Below, piece after piece: positions 18,554 through 27,055 of a DNA stretch of 64,000 nt. The stretch's first letter is position 1. The number at the start of each line of letters is the position of its first letter. The position numbers were made by a program, and so were the translations under genes. The DNA is from Streptomyces odontomachi (GTDB lineage: Bacteria > Actinomycetota > Actinomycetes > Streptomycetales > Streptomycetaceae), in assembly GCF_024435355.1 (NCBI RefSeq), contig NZ_JAMJWG010000003.1:558001-622000 (forward strand). The letters run 5' to 3'. The notes under the pieces were generated by a model that saw only the letters and a list, made by a program, of their open reading frames with translations, was not told the origin of the DNA and did not search any database.

Positions 18554-19198
18554 CCGTTCGAGCGGCCCGCTCCGTGCCCGTGACCGGGGGCGCGAGCTCA
18601 TCAGCGGTGCGCCCTGGAATCGCGCCGTCATCCCCCGCGCTGCGCCGGTTGTCCACAGCCCGTGCCCGATCTTGTGCACGCTGTGGGCAGCCCCGCACGG
18701 GCTCCCATAACGCGCGGGCATCATCCCAGGTCATGGCGGTTCAGGGCCTCTGACCAGGGGTTTTCTCTTATGTCTCGCGGAGGGAGTTGGGAGCCCTCGC
18801 CGCGCGTGACCGGTCATACCGGCGTCAACGCCCTGAGAGTTATCCACAGATCTTCTGAATATCCCCACGTGTGGACAGCCCTGTGGATAACTTTTCGGAT
18901 CGTTCCTGGTGAGACGCCGTCCACCCGCTCGTAGCCGCCCGTTCCCGCACCCACACGGAGCCGCTCGAAGCCATGTGGAGCCACGCGGAGCCGATGCGGA
19001 CACACAGTGAGCGCGCCGGGAGCCAGGGGACGCGAAGGCGCCCGGCGGCGGGCACCCGGAAAAAGGGCGCGACGGGACGGGTACGAGGCGGACGACGTGC
19101 GAAGTGCGGCAATCGTCCCGCGGTGGTCAACGGAGACCGGCGCGATGAGCGGGCACACCCCTGGCGGGCCCGCTACCGGCGACGGACGGGTGGAACGC
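18554..19198. other. Gene-free stretch with DnaA-box cluster
   Basis: About 645 bases between the convergent rhomboid and crgA genes. The first half carries four DnaA-box-like sites (separate entry). The second half has Arg-rich frames only in translation and no coding signal. Confidence 0.6.
18649..18890. promoter_or_regulatory. Cluster of four DnaA-box-like sites outside oriC
   Basis: TTGTCCACA at 18649-18657 matches the Streptomyces DnaA box exactly. TTATCCACA is at 18840-18848, TGTGGACAG (one change, minus orientation) at 18870-18878, and TGTGGATAA (minus orientation) at 18882-18890. The outer pair forms an 11-bp inverted repeat GTTATCCACAG (18839-18849) / CTGTGGATAAC (18881-18891). No dnaA or dnaN gene lies in the window, so this is not oriC itself; a DnaA-titrating or regulatory site is one reading. 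Confidence 0.65.
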
Positions 19199-19453
19199 CT
19201 ACTTCCACTGCGTGGAGACGCCGAAGCCCGCTGCGATGAAGCCGAAGCCGACGACGATGTTCCAGTTGCCGAACGCGTCGATCGGGAGGGACCCGTCCGT
19301 CACATAGAAGACGACGATCCAGGCCAGGCCGATCAGGAACATCGCCAACATCACCGGCGCCACCCAGGCTCGGTTCGTCAGCTTGATCGTCGCCGTCTGC
19401 TTGGTGGGCGGCGGCGTGTAATCGGCCTTCTTGCGGATGCGTGACTTCGGCAC
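19199..19453 (-). CDS. crgA: CrgA cell-division regulator
   Basis: An 84-residue membrane protein with the CrgA opening [15 protein letters not shown] and two helices ([20 protein letters not shown] and [15 protein letters not shown]). CrgA delays or tunes FtsZ-ring assembly during Streptomyces sporulation septation and recruits peptidoglycan enzymes in mycobacteria. The GTG start has AGGAG eight bases upstream. Position beside the DUF881, trpG, sortase and pknB genes is the conserved arrangement. Confidence 0.95.
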   Translation of the reverse strand: MPKSRIRKKADYTPPPTKQTATIKLTNRAWVAPVMLAMFLIGLAWIVVFYVTDGSLPIDAFGNWNIVVGFGFIAAGFGVSTQWK

Positions 19454-19601
19454 GAGGAACTCTCCTGTCGATGCGCTGCGTGACCGCGCGGGACACGGAC
19501 GGGGCGGGCTCGGGGCGTACTGAGCGGTACTAGGGGGACTACGAGGGGCACCGAGCGCTCCCCAGGGCGTCCGTTAGCGTAGTGCTTTCCTGGGTGTGCC
19601 A

Positions 19602-19673
19602 CCCAGGCCCGCAAGGCTCTCCCACTGCCTGAAGGCCGTGGATGGGGGTACCTCCCACGCCTTTCAGGCGGTG
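19602..19673. repeat. Interspersed palindromic repeat before the DUF881 gene
   Basis: CCCAGGCCCGCAAGGCTCT (19602-19620) matches 18 of 19 bases of 1151-1169. It is followed by a hairpin whose arms are GCCTGAAGGCCGTGG (19627-19641) and CCCACGCCTTTCAGGC, around GGGGGTACCTC, and the loop/right side resembles the left arm of the 1141-1183 copy. It lies about 40 bases before the DUF881 gene and could act as a terminator or leader hairpin. Confidence 0.55.
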
Positions 19674-19713
19674 GTGGATAACCCCAGCGGAGCCGTAAGG
19701 AGTAAGGATAGCG

Positions 19714-20535
19714 TTGAGCAAGCAGAGCAATTCTGCCCGCTCCCCAGAGGGCGGCACCAGCCCGGTGCGCACCGGCCGGCGCTGGGCGCCGGGAATGCCT
19801 CCGCTGTCCCTGAGACCTTGGGGGAAGGTGCTCACCGCGGCCGTCTTCGCGCTCGCCGGGTTGATCTTCTTCACCAGCTTCAACACCGCCAAGGGCACCA
19901 ACATCCGCACCGACACCTCCTTGCTGAAACTCTCCGACCTGATCCAGGAGCGCAGCCGCAAGAACGGCGCCCTGGAGAACAGCAACGGAACCCTGCGCGA
20001 CCAGATAGAGTCCCTCGCCGACCGGGGCGACGGCCGCAGCCCCGAGGAGGACGCCCGGCTCAAGGCGCTGGAGGACGAGGCCGCGACCCGGCCGCTGCGC
20101 GGCAAGGCCATCACCGTCACGCTGAACGACGCCCCGCCCGACGCCACCGCCAAGCTCCCCGGCTACCCGGACCCGCAGCCGAACGACCTGGTCATCCACC
20201 AGCAGGACCTCCAAGCCGTGGTCAACGCCCTCTGGCAGGGCGGCGCCACCGGCATCAAGGTCATGGACCAGCGACTCATCTCCACCAGCGCCGTGCGCTG
20301 CGTCGGCAACACCCTGATCCTCCAGGGCCGCGTCTACTCACCGCCGTACCGGATAACGGCCGTGGGCGACACCGACCGGCTGAAGAACTCCCTCGCGGCG
20401 TCCCACGACATCCAGAACTACATGCTGTACGTGAACGCCTACGGCCTCGGCTGGCAGGTCAAGGACCAGGGCCGGGTGACCCTGCCGGGTTACAAGGGCG
20501 CCGTGGACCTCCACTACGCCCAGCCTGTGGAGTGA
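19714..20535 (+). CDS. DUF881 family membrane protein
   Basis: A 273-residue protein with one N-terminal helix (VLTAAVFALAGLIFFTSF), an extracellular coiled-coil stretch (SDLIQERSRKNGALENSNGT) and the DUF881 domain with AITVTLNDAPP, LVIHQQDLQAVVNALWQGGA and AVRCVGNTLILQGRVYSPPY. DUF881 proteins accompany division genes across actinobacteria and Firmicutes; their biochemical role is unknown. The start is TTG at 19714 with AAGGAG upstream. It is the first of a plus-strand run leading into trpG and the sortases. Confidence 0.88.
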   Translation: MSKQSNSARSPEGGTSPVRTGRRWAPGMPPLSLRPWGKVLTAAVFALAGLIFFTSFNTAKGTNIRTDTSLLKLSDLIQERSRKNGALENSNGTLRDQIESLADRGDGRSPEEDARLKALEDEAATRPLRGKAITVTLNDAPPDATAKLPGYPDPQPNDLVIHQQDLQAVVNALWQGGATGIKVMDQRLISTSAVRCVGNTLILQGRVYSPPYRITAVGDTDRLKNSLAASHDIQNYMLYVNAYGLGWQVKDQGRVTLPGYKGAVDLHYAQPVE

Positions 20536-20721
20536 ATCTGCCGCAGCGCCCGCCGTCCCACGGCGCTCCCGCCCGGTCTGCCGGCACGCGCGCATCCCCG
20601 GGCCAGCCGCTCGGGACCCGGGCCCGCCGTCGGTGGGGAGCTTTCCACAGGCTGCCCCCGTAGCCTTGACTGCCCCGTACTCTGGGGGACGCAAGTGACG
20701 TCGACGGCGAGTAGGGACGGC

Positions 20722-20916
20722 ATGTACGGCTGGATCTGGCGACATCTGCCGGGAAACGCATGGGTGCGGGCGCTGATCTCGCTCGTGCTGATCCTGGTCG
20801 TGGTCTACGTGCTGTTCCAGTATGTCTTCCCCTGGGCCGAGCCCCTGCTGCCCTTCAACGACGTGACGGTCGACCAGGGCCTCGGCGCCCCCGGAGCGGG
20901 AGGTGCCGTCCGGTGA
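20722..20916 (+). CDS. Small conserved membrane protein
   Basis: A 64-residue protein: YGWIWRHLPG then one helix (ALISLVLILVVVYVLFQYV) and an acidic tail with PFNDVTVDQ. It lies between DUF881 and trpG, and its stop overlaps the trpG start (GTGA), implying coupling. No function is known. ATG 20722 with GGGAC before it is preferred; a GTG at 20695 is the alternative. A -10-like TACTCT lies near 20679-20684. Confidence 0.75.
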   Translation: MYGWIWRHLPGNAWVRALISLVLILVVVYVLFQYVFPWAEPLLPFNDVTVDQGLGAPGAGGAVR

Positions 20917-21623
20917 GCGAGCGGAGCGGCAACGCGACCATGGAAGCGGCCCGGAGCACATCCGAGGCGGGTGCCGGTGCGGTCGGACCCCGGATCCTCG
21001 TCGTCGACAATTACGACAGCTTCGTCTTCAACCTCGTCCAGTACCTCTACCAACTGGGCGCCACCTGCGAGGTACTGCGCAACGACGCGGTGACCACGGC
21101 ACACGTCGAGGCCGGCGGTTTCGACGGCGTCCTGCTCTCGCCCGGGCCCGGCACCCCGGAGAAGGCCGGCTGCTGCATCGACATGGTGCGGCACTGCGCG
21201 GAAACCGGCGTGCCGGTGTTCGGCGTCTGTCTCGGCATGCAGTCGATCGCGGTGGCGTACGGAGGCGTGGTGGACCGCGCGCCCGAGCTGCTGCACGGCA
21301 AGACCTCGCTGGTGGAGCACGGCGGCAGCGGCGTCTTCGCCGGTCTGCCGTCCCCCTTCACCGCCACCCGCTACCACTCGCTCGCCGCCGAACCGACCCG
21401 TGTCCCCGATGAGTTGGAGATCACCGCGCGCACCGGCGACGGCATCGTCATGGGCGTGCGCCACCGGGACTTCCCCGTGGAAGGCGTGCAGTTCCACCCC
21501 GAATCGGTACTGACCGAGCACGGCCACCTGATGCTCGCCAACTGGCTCACGCAGTGCGGCGACCCGGACGCGGTGGCACGGTCCACGGGCCTGGCGCCCG
21601 TGGTGGGCAGGGCCTCGGCGTGA
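20913..21623 (+). CDS. pabA: Glutamine amidotransferase, PabA/TrpG
   Basis: A 236-residue class I amidotransferase: ILVVDNYDSFVFNLVQYL at the start, LLSPGPGTPEKAG, the nucleophile cysteine in VFGVCLGMQSIA and the catalytic His-Glu pair in VQFHPESVLTEHG. It supplies ammonia from glutamine for aminodeoxychorismate or anthranilate formation. The synthase partner is not in the window; this oriC-proximal gene is called trpG or pabA in actinobacteria. GTG 20913 overlaps the previous stop and has GGGAGG nine bases upstream. The end overlaps the sortase start. Confidence 0.92.
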   Translation: MSERSGNATMEAARSTSEAGAGAVGPRILVVDNYDSFVFNLVQYLYQLGATCEVLRNDAVTTAHVEAGGFDGVLLSPGPGTPEKAGCCIDMVRHCAETGVPVFGVCLGMQSIAVAYGGVVDRAPELLHGKTSLVEHGGSGVFAGLPSPFTATRYHSLAAEPTRVPDELEITARTGDGIVMGVRHRDFPVEGVQFHPESVLTEHGHLMLANWLTQCGDPDAVARSTGLAPVVGRASA

Positions 21624-23872
21624 CCGCGCTGCGCCCCGAGCGTGACGGAGCGCCGTACGGCGAGTACGACGCGCAGGACGCATCCCCCCGGTCCGAAGGC
21701 CGTGGGAGGCACGCCCATGCGTACGGGGACGGCGACCACGGCGACAACGCGTTTCGGGACGGTACCTTCCAGCACGCCGCGTTCGAGGACGCCGCGTTCG
21801 AGGACGACCCCTTCGGGGACGGTTCCTCGGTAAACGGTGGTTTTCAGCCCACCGCTCTCGGGCCCTCGCCCTTTGCACCCTCCGGCTTCGAACCCTCCGC
21901 GTTCGATGCTACGGCCTACGGGGACGCCGCCCGGTTCGCCGCCGGCGCCTACGGGGACGCCGGGGCCTTCAACGCCGCCGTGGAAGGGCTGTCCGATCCG
22001 CTCAACGACCCGTTGCCCGGCGGCCGTTCCCCCGTGGACGAGTACCCGCGCGGACAGCTGCCGGGGCCGCCGACCCCGTACGACCCGCACCAGGCGCCGG
22101 GGACCGTGCCCCACCAGGCGCCGAGACCAGGCCCGCCCGCCCCGCACGACCCGCTACGGGGCCGGTACCCCCATGCGTCCGACCCGCACCCCGAGCCCTA
22201 CCAGTCGGCTCACGACCCGCTCGCCGACCCGTATCCGCCGGACCAGAACCCGGGGCCCGTGCGGGCGACGGCGGCGCCCGATCAGCACCTGGCCGACTGG
22301 TTCCGCCCCGAGCCGGAGCCCCGGCAGTCGCACCCCGAGCGGTCCCACCAGGCGCACCAGCGCCAGGAACCCGACGCGACCCAGGCCCTTCACCAGTCCG
22401 CTCACCAGCCCGCGTCGGACACCCAGCACCTCCAAGATCCCTTCCAGGACGCCCTCCAGCCCCGCCCCTCCCGCCGTCGCACCTCGCACCGCAAGCCCCT
22501 CGATGCGGACCAGGAAGCCCCTCAGACGCCCCAGACGTCCCGTCAGGCGCCTTACGGCACAGGGGATGAGGACAGTGCGGGGGACATGCCGCCACGGCCC
22601 CGTACGGGCGGCTCACGGCGCGCGGGGACCGGTACGCGGCGCGCGGGCGGCGGCGCCCGTCCCCTTACCGCGGGCGCGACCGAGACCAGCTCCGCCGACG
22701 GCGGCCGCGGCGGCCGGCGCGGTGACCGCGCCGACCGGGGGACCGAGTCCGCTGCCTCGGCCTCCGCGGCAGCCGGGTCCGCGGCAGCCGGGTCCGCGGT
22801 GGCCGGAACCGCCGGCGCCGCAGCCTCCGGAGCGCGCGCCGCGGCGGGAGCCGCCGCCGGGGCAGCCGCCGGAGTCGGTGGGCGGGCCGCCCGCCGGAAG
22901 GCCGCGAAGCAGCGCGGCGGCGGGGGCGGCGGCCGGCGCCGCGCGGGAGCCGCCAGGCGCGGCGGCGACGGGCACCGGCAGGAGAGCAGGCCGACCGGCC
23001 GCTGGGGAGCCCTGGCGTCCCTGGGCGAATCCCTGGGGTCCCTGTCCCGCACGTCGAGCAGCGCAGGAGGGCACCGCGCACGTGGCCACCGGGCCGGACA
23101 CGCGGCGGCCGGAGACCAGGACGGCGCCGGGAGCGCGGGCGAGGCGACCGCCCCGCTGTCCCGGGTGGAGGCCCGGCGCGCCGCGCGGGCCGCCAAGCCG
23201 ACCACCGGGACCCTCGTCAGCAGCGTGATCGGCGAGGTCTTCATCAGCATCGGCGTGCTGATGCTGCTGTTCGTCACCTACCAGCTGTGGTGGACCAACG
23301 TCCGCGCCCACCAGCAGGCCGACGGCGCCGCGCACAGCCTTGAGGACGACTGGGCGAAGGGGAAGGGCAAACCGGGCGTCTTCGCACCGGGCCAGGGCTT
23401 CGCGATCCTGCACATCCCCAAGCTGGACGTGGTCGTGCCGATCGCCCAGGGCACCGACAAGCACAAGGTCCTCGACCGCGGCATGGTCGGCCACTACGGC
23501 GGGCCCAACGACATCCAGACGGCCATGCCGGACGCCAAGAACGGCAACTTCGGCCTCGCCGGACACCGCAACACGCACGGCGAGCCGTTCCGTTACATCA
23601 ACCACCTGTCCAAGGGCGACGACGTCGTGGTGGAGACGCGGGACACCTACTACGTCTACCGGGTGACCAGCACGCTCCCGCAGACCCCGCCCTCGAACAT
23701 CGGAGTCCTCGGACCCGTGCCGCCCGGCTCCGGCTTCACCGGACCCGGCCGCTACATCACCCTGACCACCTGCACCCCCGAGTTCACCAGCAAATACCGG
23801 CTGATCGTGTGGGGCAAGATGGTGGAGGAACGACCGCGCAGTGAGGGCAAGCCCAAGGTCCTCGTCAACTAG
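21620..23872 (+). CDS. srtE1: Class E sortase with long disordered cytoplasmic N-terminus
   Basis: A 750-residue protein, two to three times the usual sortase length. About 520 residues are low-complexity: acidic (DGTFQHAAFEDAAFEDD), then Pro/His/Gln-rich, then Ala/Gly/Arg-rich. A membrane helix follows (SVIGEVFISIGVLMLLFVTY) and then the class E sortase domain with GLAGHRNTHG (His), YITLTTCTPEFTSKYRLIVWG (Cys and Arg). Class E sortases anchor LAXTG proteins such as long chaplins to the wall. The GTG start overlaps the pabA stop. A second sortase gene lies downstream but is separated by an IS607 element. Confidence 0.9.
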   Translation: MTALRPERDGAPYGEYDAQDASPRSEGRGRHAHAYGDGDHGDNAFRDGTFQHAAFEDAAFEDDPFGDGSSVNGGFQPTALGPSPFAPSGFEPSAFDATAYGDAARFAAGAYGDAGAFNAAVEGLSDPLNDPLPGGRSPVDEYPRGQLPGPPTPYDPHQAPGTVPHQAPRPGPPAPHDPLRGRYPHASDPHPEPYQSAHDPLADPYPPDQNPGPVRATAAPDQHLADWFRPEPEPRQSHPERSHQAHQRQEPDATQALHQSAHQPASDTQHLQDPFQDALQPRPSRRRTSHRKPLDADQEAPQTPQTSRQAPYGTGDEDSAGDMPPRPRTGGSRRAGTGTRRAGGGARPLTAGATETSSADGGRGGRRGDRADRGTESAASASAAAGSAAAGSAVAGTAGAAASGARAAAGAAAGAAAGVGGRAARRKAAKQRGGGGGGRRRAGAARRGGDGHRQESRPTGRWGALASLGESLGSLSRTSSSAGGHRARGHRAGHAAAGDQDGAGSAGEATAPLSRVEARRAARAAKPTTGTLVSSVIGEVFISIGVLMLLFVTYQLWWTNVRAHQQADGAAHSLEDDWAKGKGKPGVFAPGQGFAILHIPKLDVVVPIAQGTDKHKVLDRGMVGHYGGPNDIQTAMPDAKNGNFGLAGHRNTHGEPFRYINHLSKGDDVVVETRDTYYVYRVTSTLPQTPPSNIGVLGPVPPGSGFTGPGRYITLTTCTPEFTSKYRLIVWGKMVEERPRSEGKPKVLVN

Positions 23873-23931
23873 GGGTAGGGAACCGCTCTCGAATAAGTGT
23901 CCATGAGTGTCCTTTAGGTGTCACAAGTCTG

Positions 23932-23937
23932 TATAAT
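23932..23937 (+). promoter_or_regulatory. Consensus -10 box for leaderless tnpA
   Basis: TATAAT is a perfect consensus hexamer, rare in this GC-rich background. It lies seven bases before the ATG at 23945, so transcription should start at or next to that codon. Confidence 0.6.
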
Positions 23938-23944
23938 TATGGGT

Positions 23945-24523
23945 ATGAACCTGACGGAATGGGCGCGCGCCCAGGGAATCGCCCCGCGTACCGCGTACCG
24001 CTGGTTCCATGAGGGCACGTTGCCGGTCCCTGCGGAACGAGTAGGGCCGCGCACGATCCTGGTGAACATCGAGGCGAACACTTCACCCACCGTGACCGGC
24101 GGCGTGGGCCTGTACGCCCGTGTCTCCTCGCACGATCAAAATCCCGACCTTGAGCGCCAGACGGCACGCCTTTCGGCGTGGGCGGCGCAGGCCGGGCACA
24201 AGGTCGTCCGTGTCGAATCCGAGATAGCCTCGGGCATGAACGGGTGCCGGTCGAAGGCGAAGCGGCTGCTGGCAGACCCGGCGGTGACCACGGTCGTGGT
24301 CGAACACAAAGACCGGCTCGGCTGCATGAACGTCGAACTGGTCGAAGCCGCCCTGTCCGCGACTGGCCGCCGTCTCGTCGTCCTCGATGACGGTGAGGTT
24401 GAAGACGACCTGGTGCGCGACATGGTGGAGGTGCTGACGTCGTTCTGTGCCCGCCTGTACGGCCGTCGCTCGGCGAAGAATCGGGCGCAGAAGGCCCTGG
24501 AAGCGGCGGCTGCCGATGAGTGA
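23945..24523 (+). CDS. tnpA: IS607-type serine recombinase TnpA
   Basis: A 192-residue transposase. The N-terminal MerR-like helix-turn-helix (NLTEWARAQGIAPRTAYRWF) is followed by the serine recombinase core: GLYARVSSHDQNPDLERQ with the nucleophile serine, VVVEHKDRLGCMN and the C-terminal SAKNRAQKALEAA. IS607 TnpA moves the element as a circle through a serine-recombinase synaptic tetramer. ATG 23945 is preferred over 23939 because of the -10 box. The stop overlaps the tnpB start by eight bases. All expected residues are present, so it looks intact. Confidence 0.9.
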   Translation: MNLTEWARAQGIAPRTAYRWFHEGTLPVPAERVGPRTILVNIEANTSPTVTGGVGLYARVSSHDQNPDLERQTARLSAWAAQAGHKVVRVESEIASGMNGCRSKAKRLLADPAVTTVVVEHKDRLGCMNVELVEAALSATGRRLVVLDDGEVEDDLVRDMVEVLTSFCARLYGRRSAKNRAQKALEAAAADE

Positions 24524-26162
24524 GCCGAAGAAGAAGCAGCTCCGCACGATTGAGTCCCCGTTCGTCGCGCTCGGCCCGTCCGGTGTAGCGATACGCGACC
24601 GTCTCAAGCACCTCACGCCCGAGGACGACAAGGTGTTGCGGCTGGTCGGCGAACACCTCGGACACCTCGCCTCCCTCGATCTCAAGACCCGCTGCGCCGA
24701 CAGGTCGGAGCACAACAGTGACGCGTGGGCGGCTCGTAAGAAGAGCCTGACCGCCGCCTCCTCCTCCCGGTGGGCTGGATCGATCACCAAGGCCACCCAC
24801 GATCAGTGGGCGCTCTCGCGTCGCTGCCAGCTCGCCCACATCCAAGGGCTTGAGGCCGGTGTGCGCACGCTGATGCACCGGCTGTCCCAGCCGATCGGGG
24901 AGAAGGGCACCAGGCGGGCACCGGGCGGATACCGCAGCAAGCGGGAGTGGTTCCACAAGTCCCGCCGCCTGGCTAACGTGGAACACCGCCTTGATGTCGC
25001 CCGCGTCGAGCAGGAAGCCGGGGTCGTACACGTCGTGCGCGGCGGTCGGCGTCTGCTCAATACCCGTCACAACCTTCAAGCCGCCCAGCTCACCGAGGCC
25101 GATTGGCGTGAGCGGTGGGAAGCTGAGCGCTGGTTCCTTGCCGCTGACGGCGAGTCCGGCAAACGCTTCGGCAACGAAACCATTCGCGTCAGCCCGGACG
25201 GCGAAGTATCGCTCAAGCTGCCCGTACCTCTCGCTGGCCTAGCCAACAGCAAGCACGGTCGGTACGTCCTCGCCTCCAAGGTCGCCTTCCAGCGCCGGGG
25301 TGCCGAGTGGCGCGACCGCACCGAAGCCAACCGGGCCGTTGCCTACCGCATTCACCTCGACGTGCAGCGCGGGCGCTGGTACCTCACTGCGTCGTGGACG
25401 CGGCCGGTTCTCAAGACGATTCCGCTGGAGACCGCCCGCGCCCAGGGCATGGCCGGTGTGGACACCAACACCGACCACTTCGCCGCCTACTACCTCGACT
25501 GCAACGGCAACCCGGTCGGCGACCCCAAACGCTTCTTCTACGACCTCACCGGTCCAGCCGACCACCGCGACGCCCAGGTCCGGCACGCCATCAGTCAGTT
25601 GCTGCACTGGGCCAACCGGTGCGGCGTCAAGGCGATCGGCATCGAGAACCTCGACTTCACCGCCGAGAAAACCCGCGAGAAACACGGTCGCCGCAAAAGG
25701 TTCAGGCAGCTCATCTCCGGCATCCCCACCGGCAAACTCAAGGCCCGGCTGGTATCGATGGCCGCCGAGCACGGCCTCTCGATCGTCGCGGTCGATCCGG
25801 CCTACACATCGATGTGGGGCGACCAGCACTGGCGCAAGCCCCTCACCAGCAAGACTCGCGAGATGTCCCGTCACGATGCCGCCGGCATCGCGATCGGGCG
25901 ACGCGCCCTCGGGTACCCAATCCGGCGACGGACGACACCGCCCCACGACGACCAGAGTGATCGCCGTGGGCATCGGACCGCCCAGGCCGGATCGGGCACC
26001 CGGAGACGTGAGGGACCCCGCCCACCCGTCACGGAGCGTGTACACGATGCACGTCGCCGGACGGGGACACACCGAACGCGGGAGACCAACGCATCCAACA
26101 CCGTTCGGGGTGCGCGCAGTTCCGGGAACTGGCAGCAAATGTCAGCCCTGGACACTGTTTAG
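24516..26162 (+). CDS. tnpB: TnpB RNA-guided nuclease family protein, zinc ribbon missing
   Basis: A 548-residue TnpB. The split RuvC residues are all visible: Asp in GMAGVDTNTDHFAAYYLD, Glu in IGIENLDFTAEKTREKHG and Asp in SRHDAAGIAIGRRALG. Between the last two, where TnpB normally has a four-cysteine ribbon after NPAYTS, this protein reads VDPAYTSMWGDQHWRKPLTS with no cysteine. From about residue 466 the tail is Arg/Thr/Gly-rich and unstructured, suggesting that the 3' part doubles as the guide (omega) RNA and right end. TnpB nucleases help retain the element by cutting emptied sites. Activity of a zinc-less form is uncertain. Confidence 0.85.
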   Translation: MSEPKKKQLRTIESPFVALGPSGVAIRDRLKHLTPEDDKVLRLVGEHLGHLASLDLKTRCADRSEHNSDAWAARKKSLTAASSSRWAGSITKATHDQWALSRRCQLAHIQGLEAGVRTLMHRLSQPIGEKGTRRAPGGYRSKREWFHKSRRLANVEHRLDVARVEQEAGVVHVVRGGRRLLNTRHNLQAAQLTEADWRERWEAERWFLAADGESGKRFGNETIRVSPDGEVSLKLPVPLAGLANSKHGRYVLASKVAFQRRGAEWRDRTEANRAVAYRIHLDVQRGRWYLTASWTRPVLKTIPLETARAQGMAGVDTNTDHFAAYYLDCNGNPVGDPKRFFYDLTGPADHRDAQVRHAISQLLHWANRCGVKAIGIENLDFTAEKTREKHGRRKRFRQLISGIPTGKLKARLVSMAAEHGLSIVAVDPAYTSMWGDQHWRKPLTSKTREMSRHDAAGIAIGRRALGYPIRRRTTPPHDDQSDRRGHRTAQAGSGTRRREGPRPPVTERVHDARRRTGTHRTRETNASNTVRGARSSGNWQQMSALDTV

Positions 26163-26293
26163 GAACGGTGCGTGCCATGACTGACTGCCGGACGGACAAG
26201 GCAGACTGACAGGGACGACACGGACGAGCACGCCGGGGGCCGGGCCAGCCATGGCAGGCGGTGCCGGGTGAGGGACAGACAGGGCGGGATGCA

Positions 26294-27043
26294 GTGGTAG
26301 CGACGACCGACCCCGACGACAGGACCGATGCGCCCGCACCGCGGCACCGGTCCCGGCCGCGGCGGACCCGGCACCGAATCGCCGCCGCCATCAGCCTTTT
26401 CGGTGAACTTCTGATCACCGCCGGACTGGTGATGGGCCTCTTCGTCGTCTACTCCCTGTGGTGGACGAACGTCGTCGCGGACCGCACCGCCCACCGCCAG
26501 AGCAACGACGTGCGCGACAACTGGGCCAACCAACCGGACAAGGGCCCCGGCGCGCTCGACACCAAGGACGGCATCGGCTTCCTGCACGTCCCGGCCATGC
26601 ACAACGGCGAGGTGCTGGTGAAGAAGGGCACCTCGACCGAGGTGCTCAACGACGGCGTCGCCGGCTACTACACCCACCCGGTCAAGTCGGCGCAGCCCTG
26701 GGACAAGAAGGGCAATGTCACCCTGGCCGCGCACCGCGACGGGCACGGGGCCAAGTTCCACAACATAGACAAGATCAAGAAGGGCGACCCGATCGTCTTC
26801 GAGACCAAGGACACCTGGTACGTCTACAAGGTCTACGCCATCCTCCGGCAGACCTCGAAGTACGACGTGAAGTCGATCGACCAGATCCCCAAGGAGTCCG
26901 GCAAGAAGAAGTCCGGCCGCTACATCACCCTGACGACCTGCACGCCGGTCTACACCTCCCTGTACCGCTACGTGGTCTGGGGTGAGCTGGACCACACCGT
27001 GAAGGTCGACAGCAAGCGCACACCCCCGGCGGAACTGCGCTAG
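26294..27043 (+). CDS. srtE2: Class E sortase, short form
   Basis: A 249-residue sortase. After a short basic N-terminus comes a membrane helix (ISLFGELLITAGLVMGLFVV), then YSLWWTNVV and the catalytic domain with VTLAAHRDGHG (His), YITLTTCTPVYTSLYRYVVWG (Cys and Arg). It should work on LAXTG-type wall proteins together with the preceding sortase. The IS607 element now lies immediately upstream, so it may rely on its own promoter. GTG at 26294 is preferred; GTG 26261 is possible. Confidence 0.88.
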   Translation: MVATTDPDDRTDAPAPRHRSRPRRTRHRIAAAISLFGELLITAGLVMGLFVVYSLWWTNVVADRTAHRQSNDVRDNWANQPDKGPGALDTKDGIGFLHVPAMHNGEVLVKKGTSTEVLNDGVAGYYTHPVKSAQPWDKKGNVTLAAHRDGHGAKFHNIDKIKKGDPIVFETKDTWYVYKVYAILRQTSKYDVKSIDQIPKESGKKKSGRYITLTTCTPVYTSLYRYVVWGELDHTVKVDSKRTPPAELR

Positions 27044-27055
27044 CAGCCGCCAGCT

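Larger units (their letters stand above)
23896..26162 (+). mobile_element. IS607-family insertion sequence (tnpA-tnpB)
   Basis: A serine recombinase gene overlapping a tnpB gene, inserted between two class E sortase genes that are normally adjacent. At the left, AGTGTCC occurs as two 10-bp-spaced copies (23896-23902 and 23906-23912). At the right, the inverse GGACACT lies at 26150-26156, next to the tnpB stop. IS607 elements lack long terminal inverted repeats and make no target duplication, so the boundaries are approximate. Confidence 0.75.

Noticed and set aside
18649..18891. oriC
   Set aside because: Only four DnaA-box-like sites, and no dnaA, dnaN, gyrB or recF nearby; too few boxes for a Streptomyces origin.
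23866..26300. CRISPR-like interpretation of the TnpB locus
   Set aside because: There are no regularly spaced repeats and no cas genes; the paired serine recombinase identifies an IS607 element.
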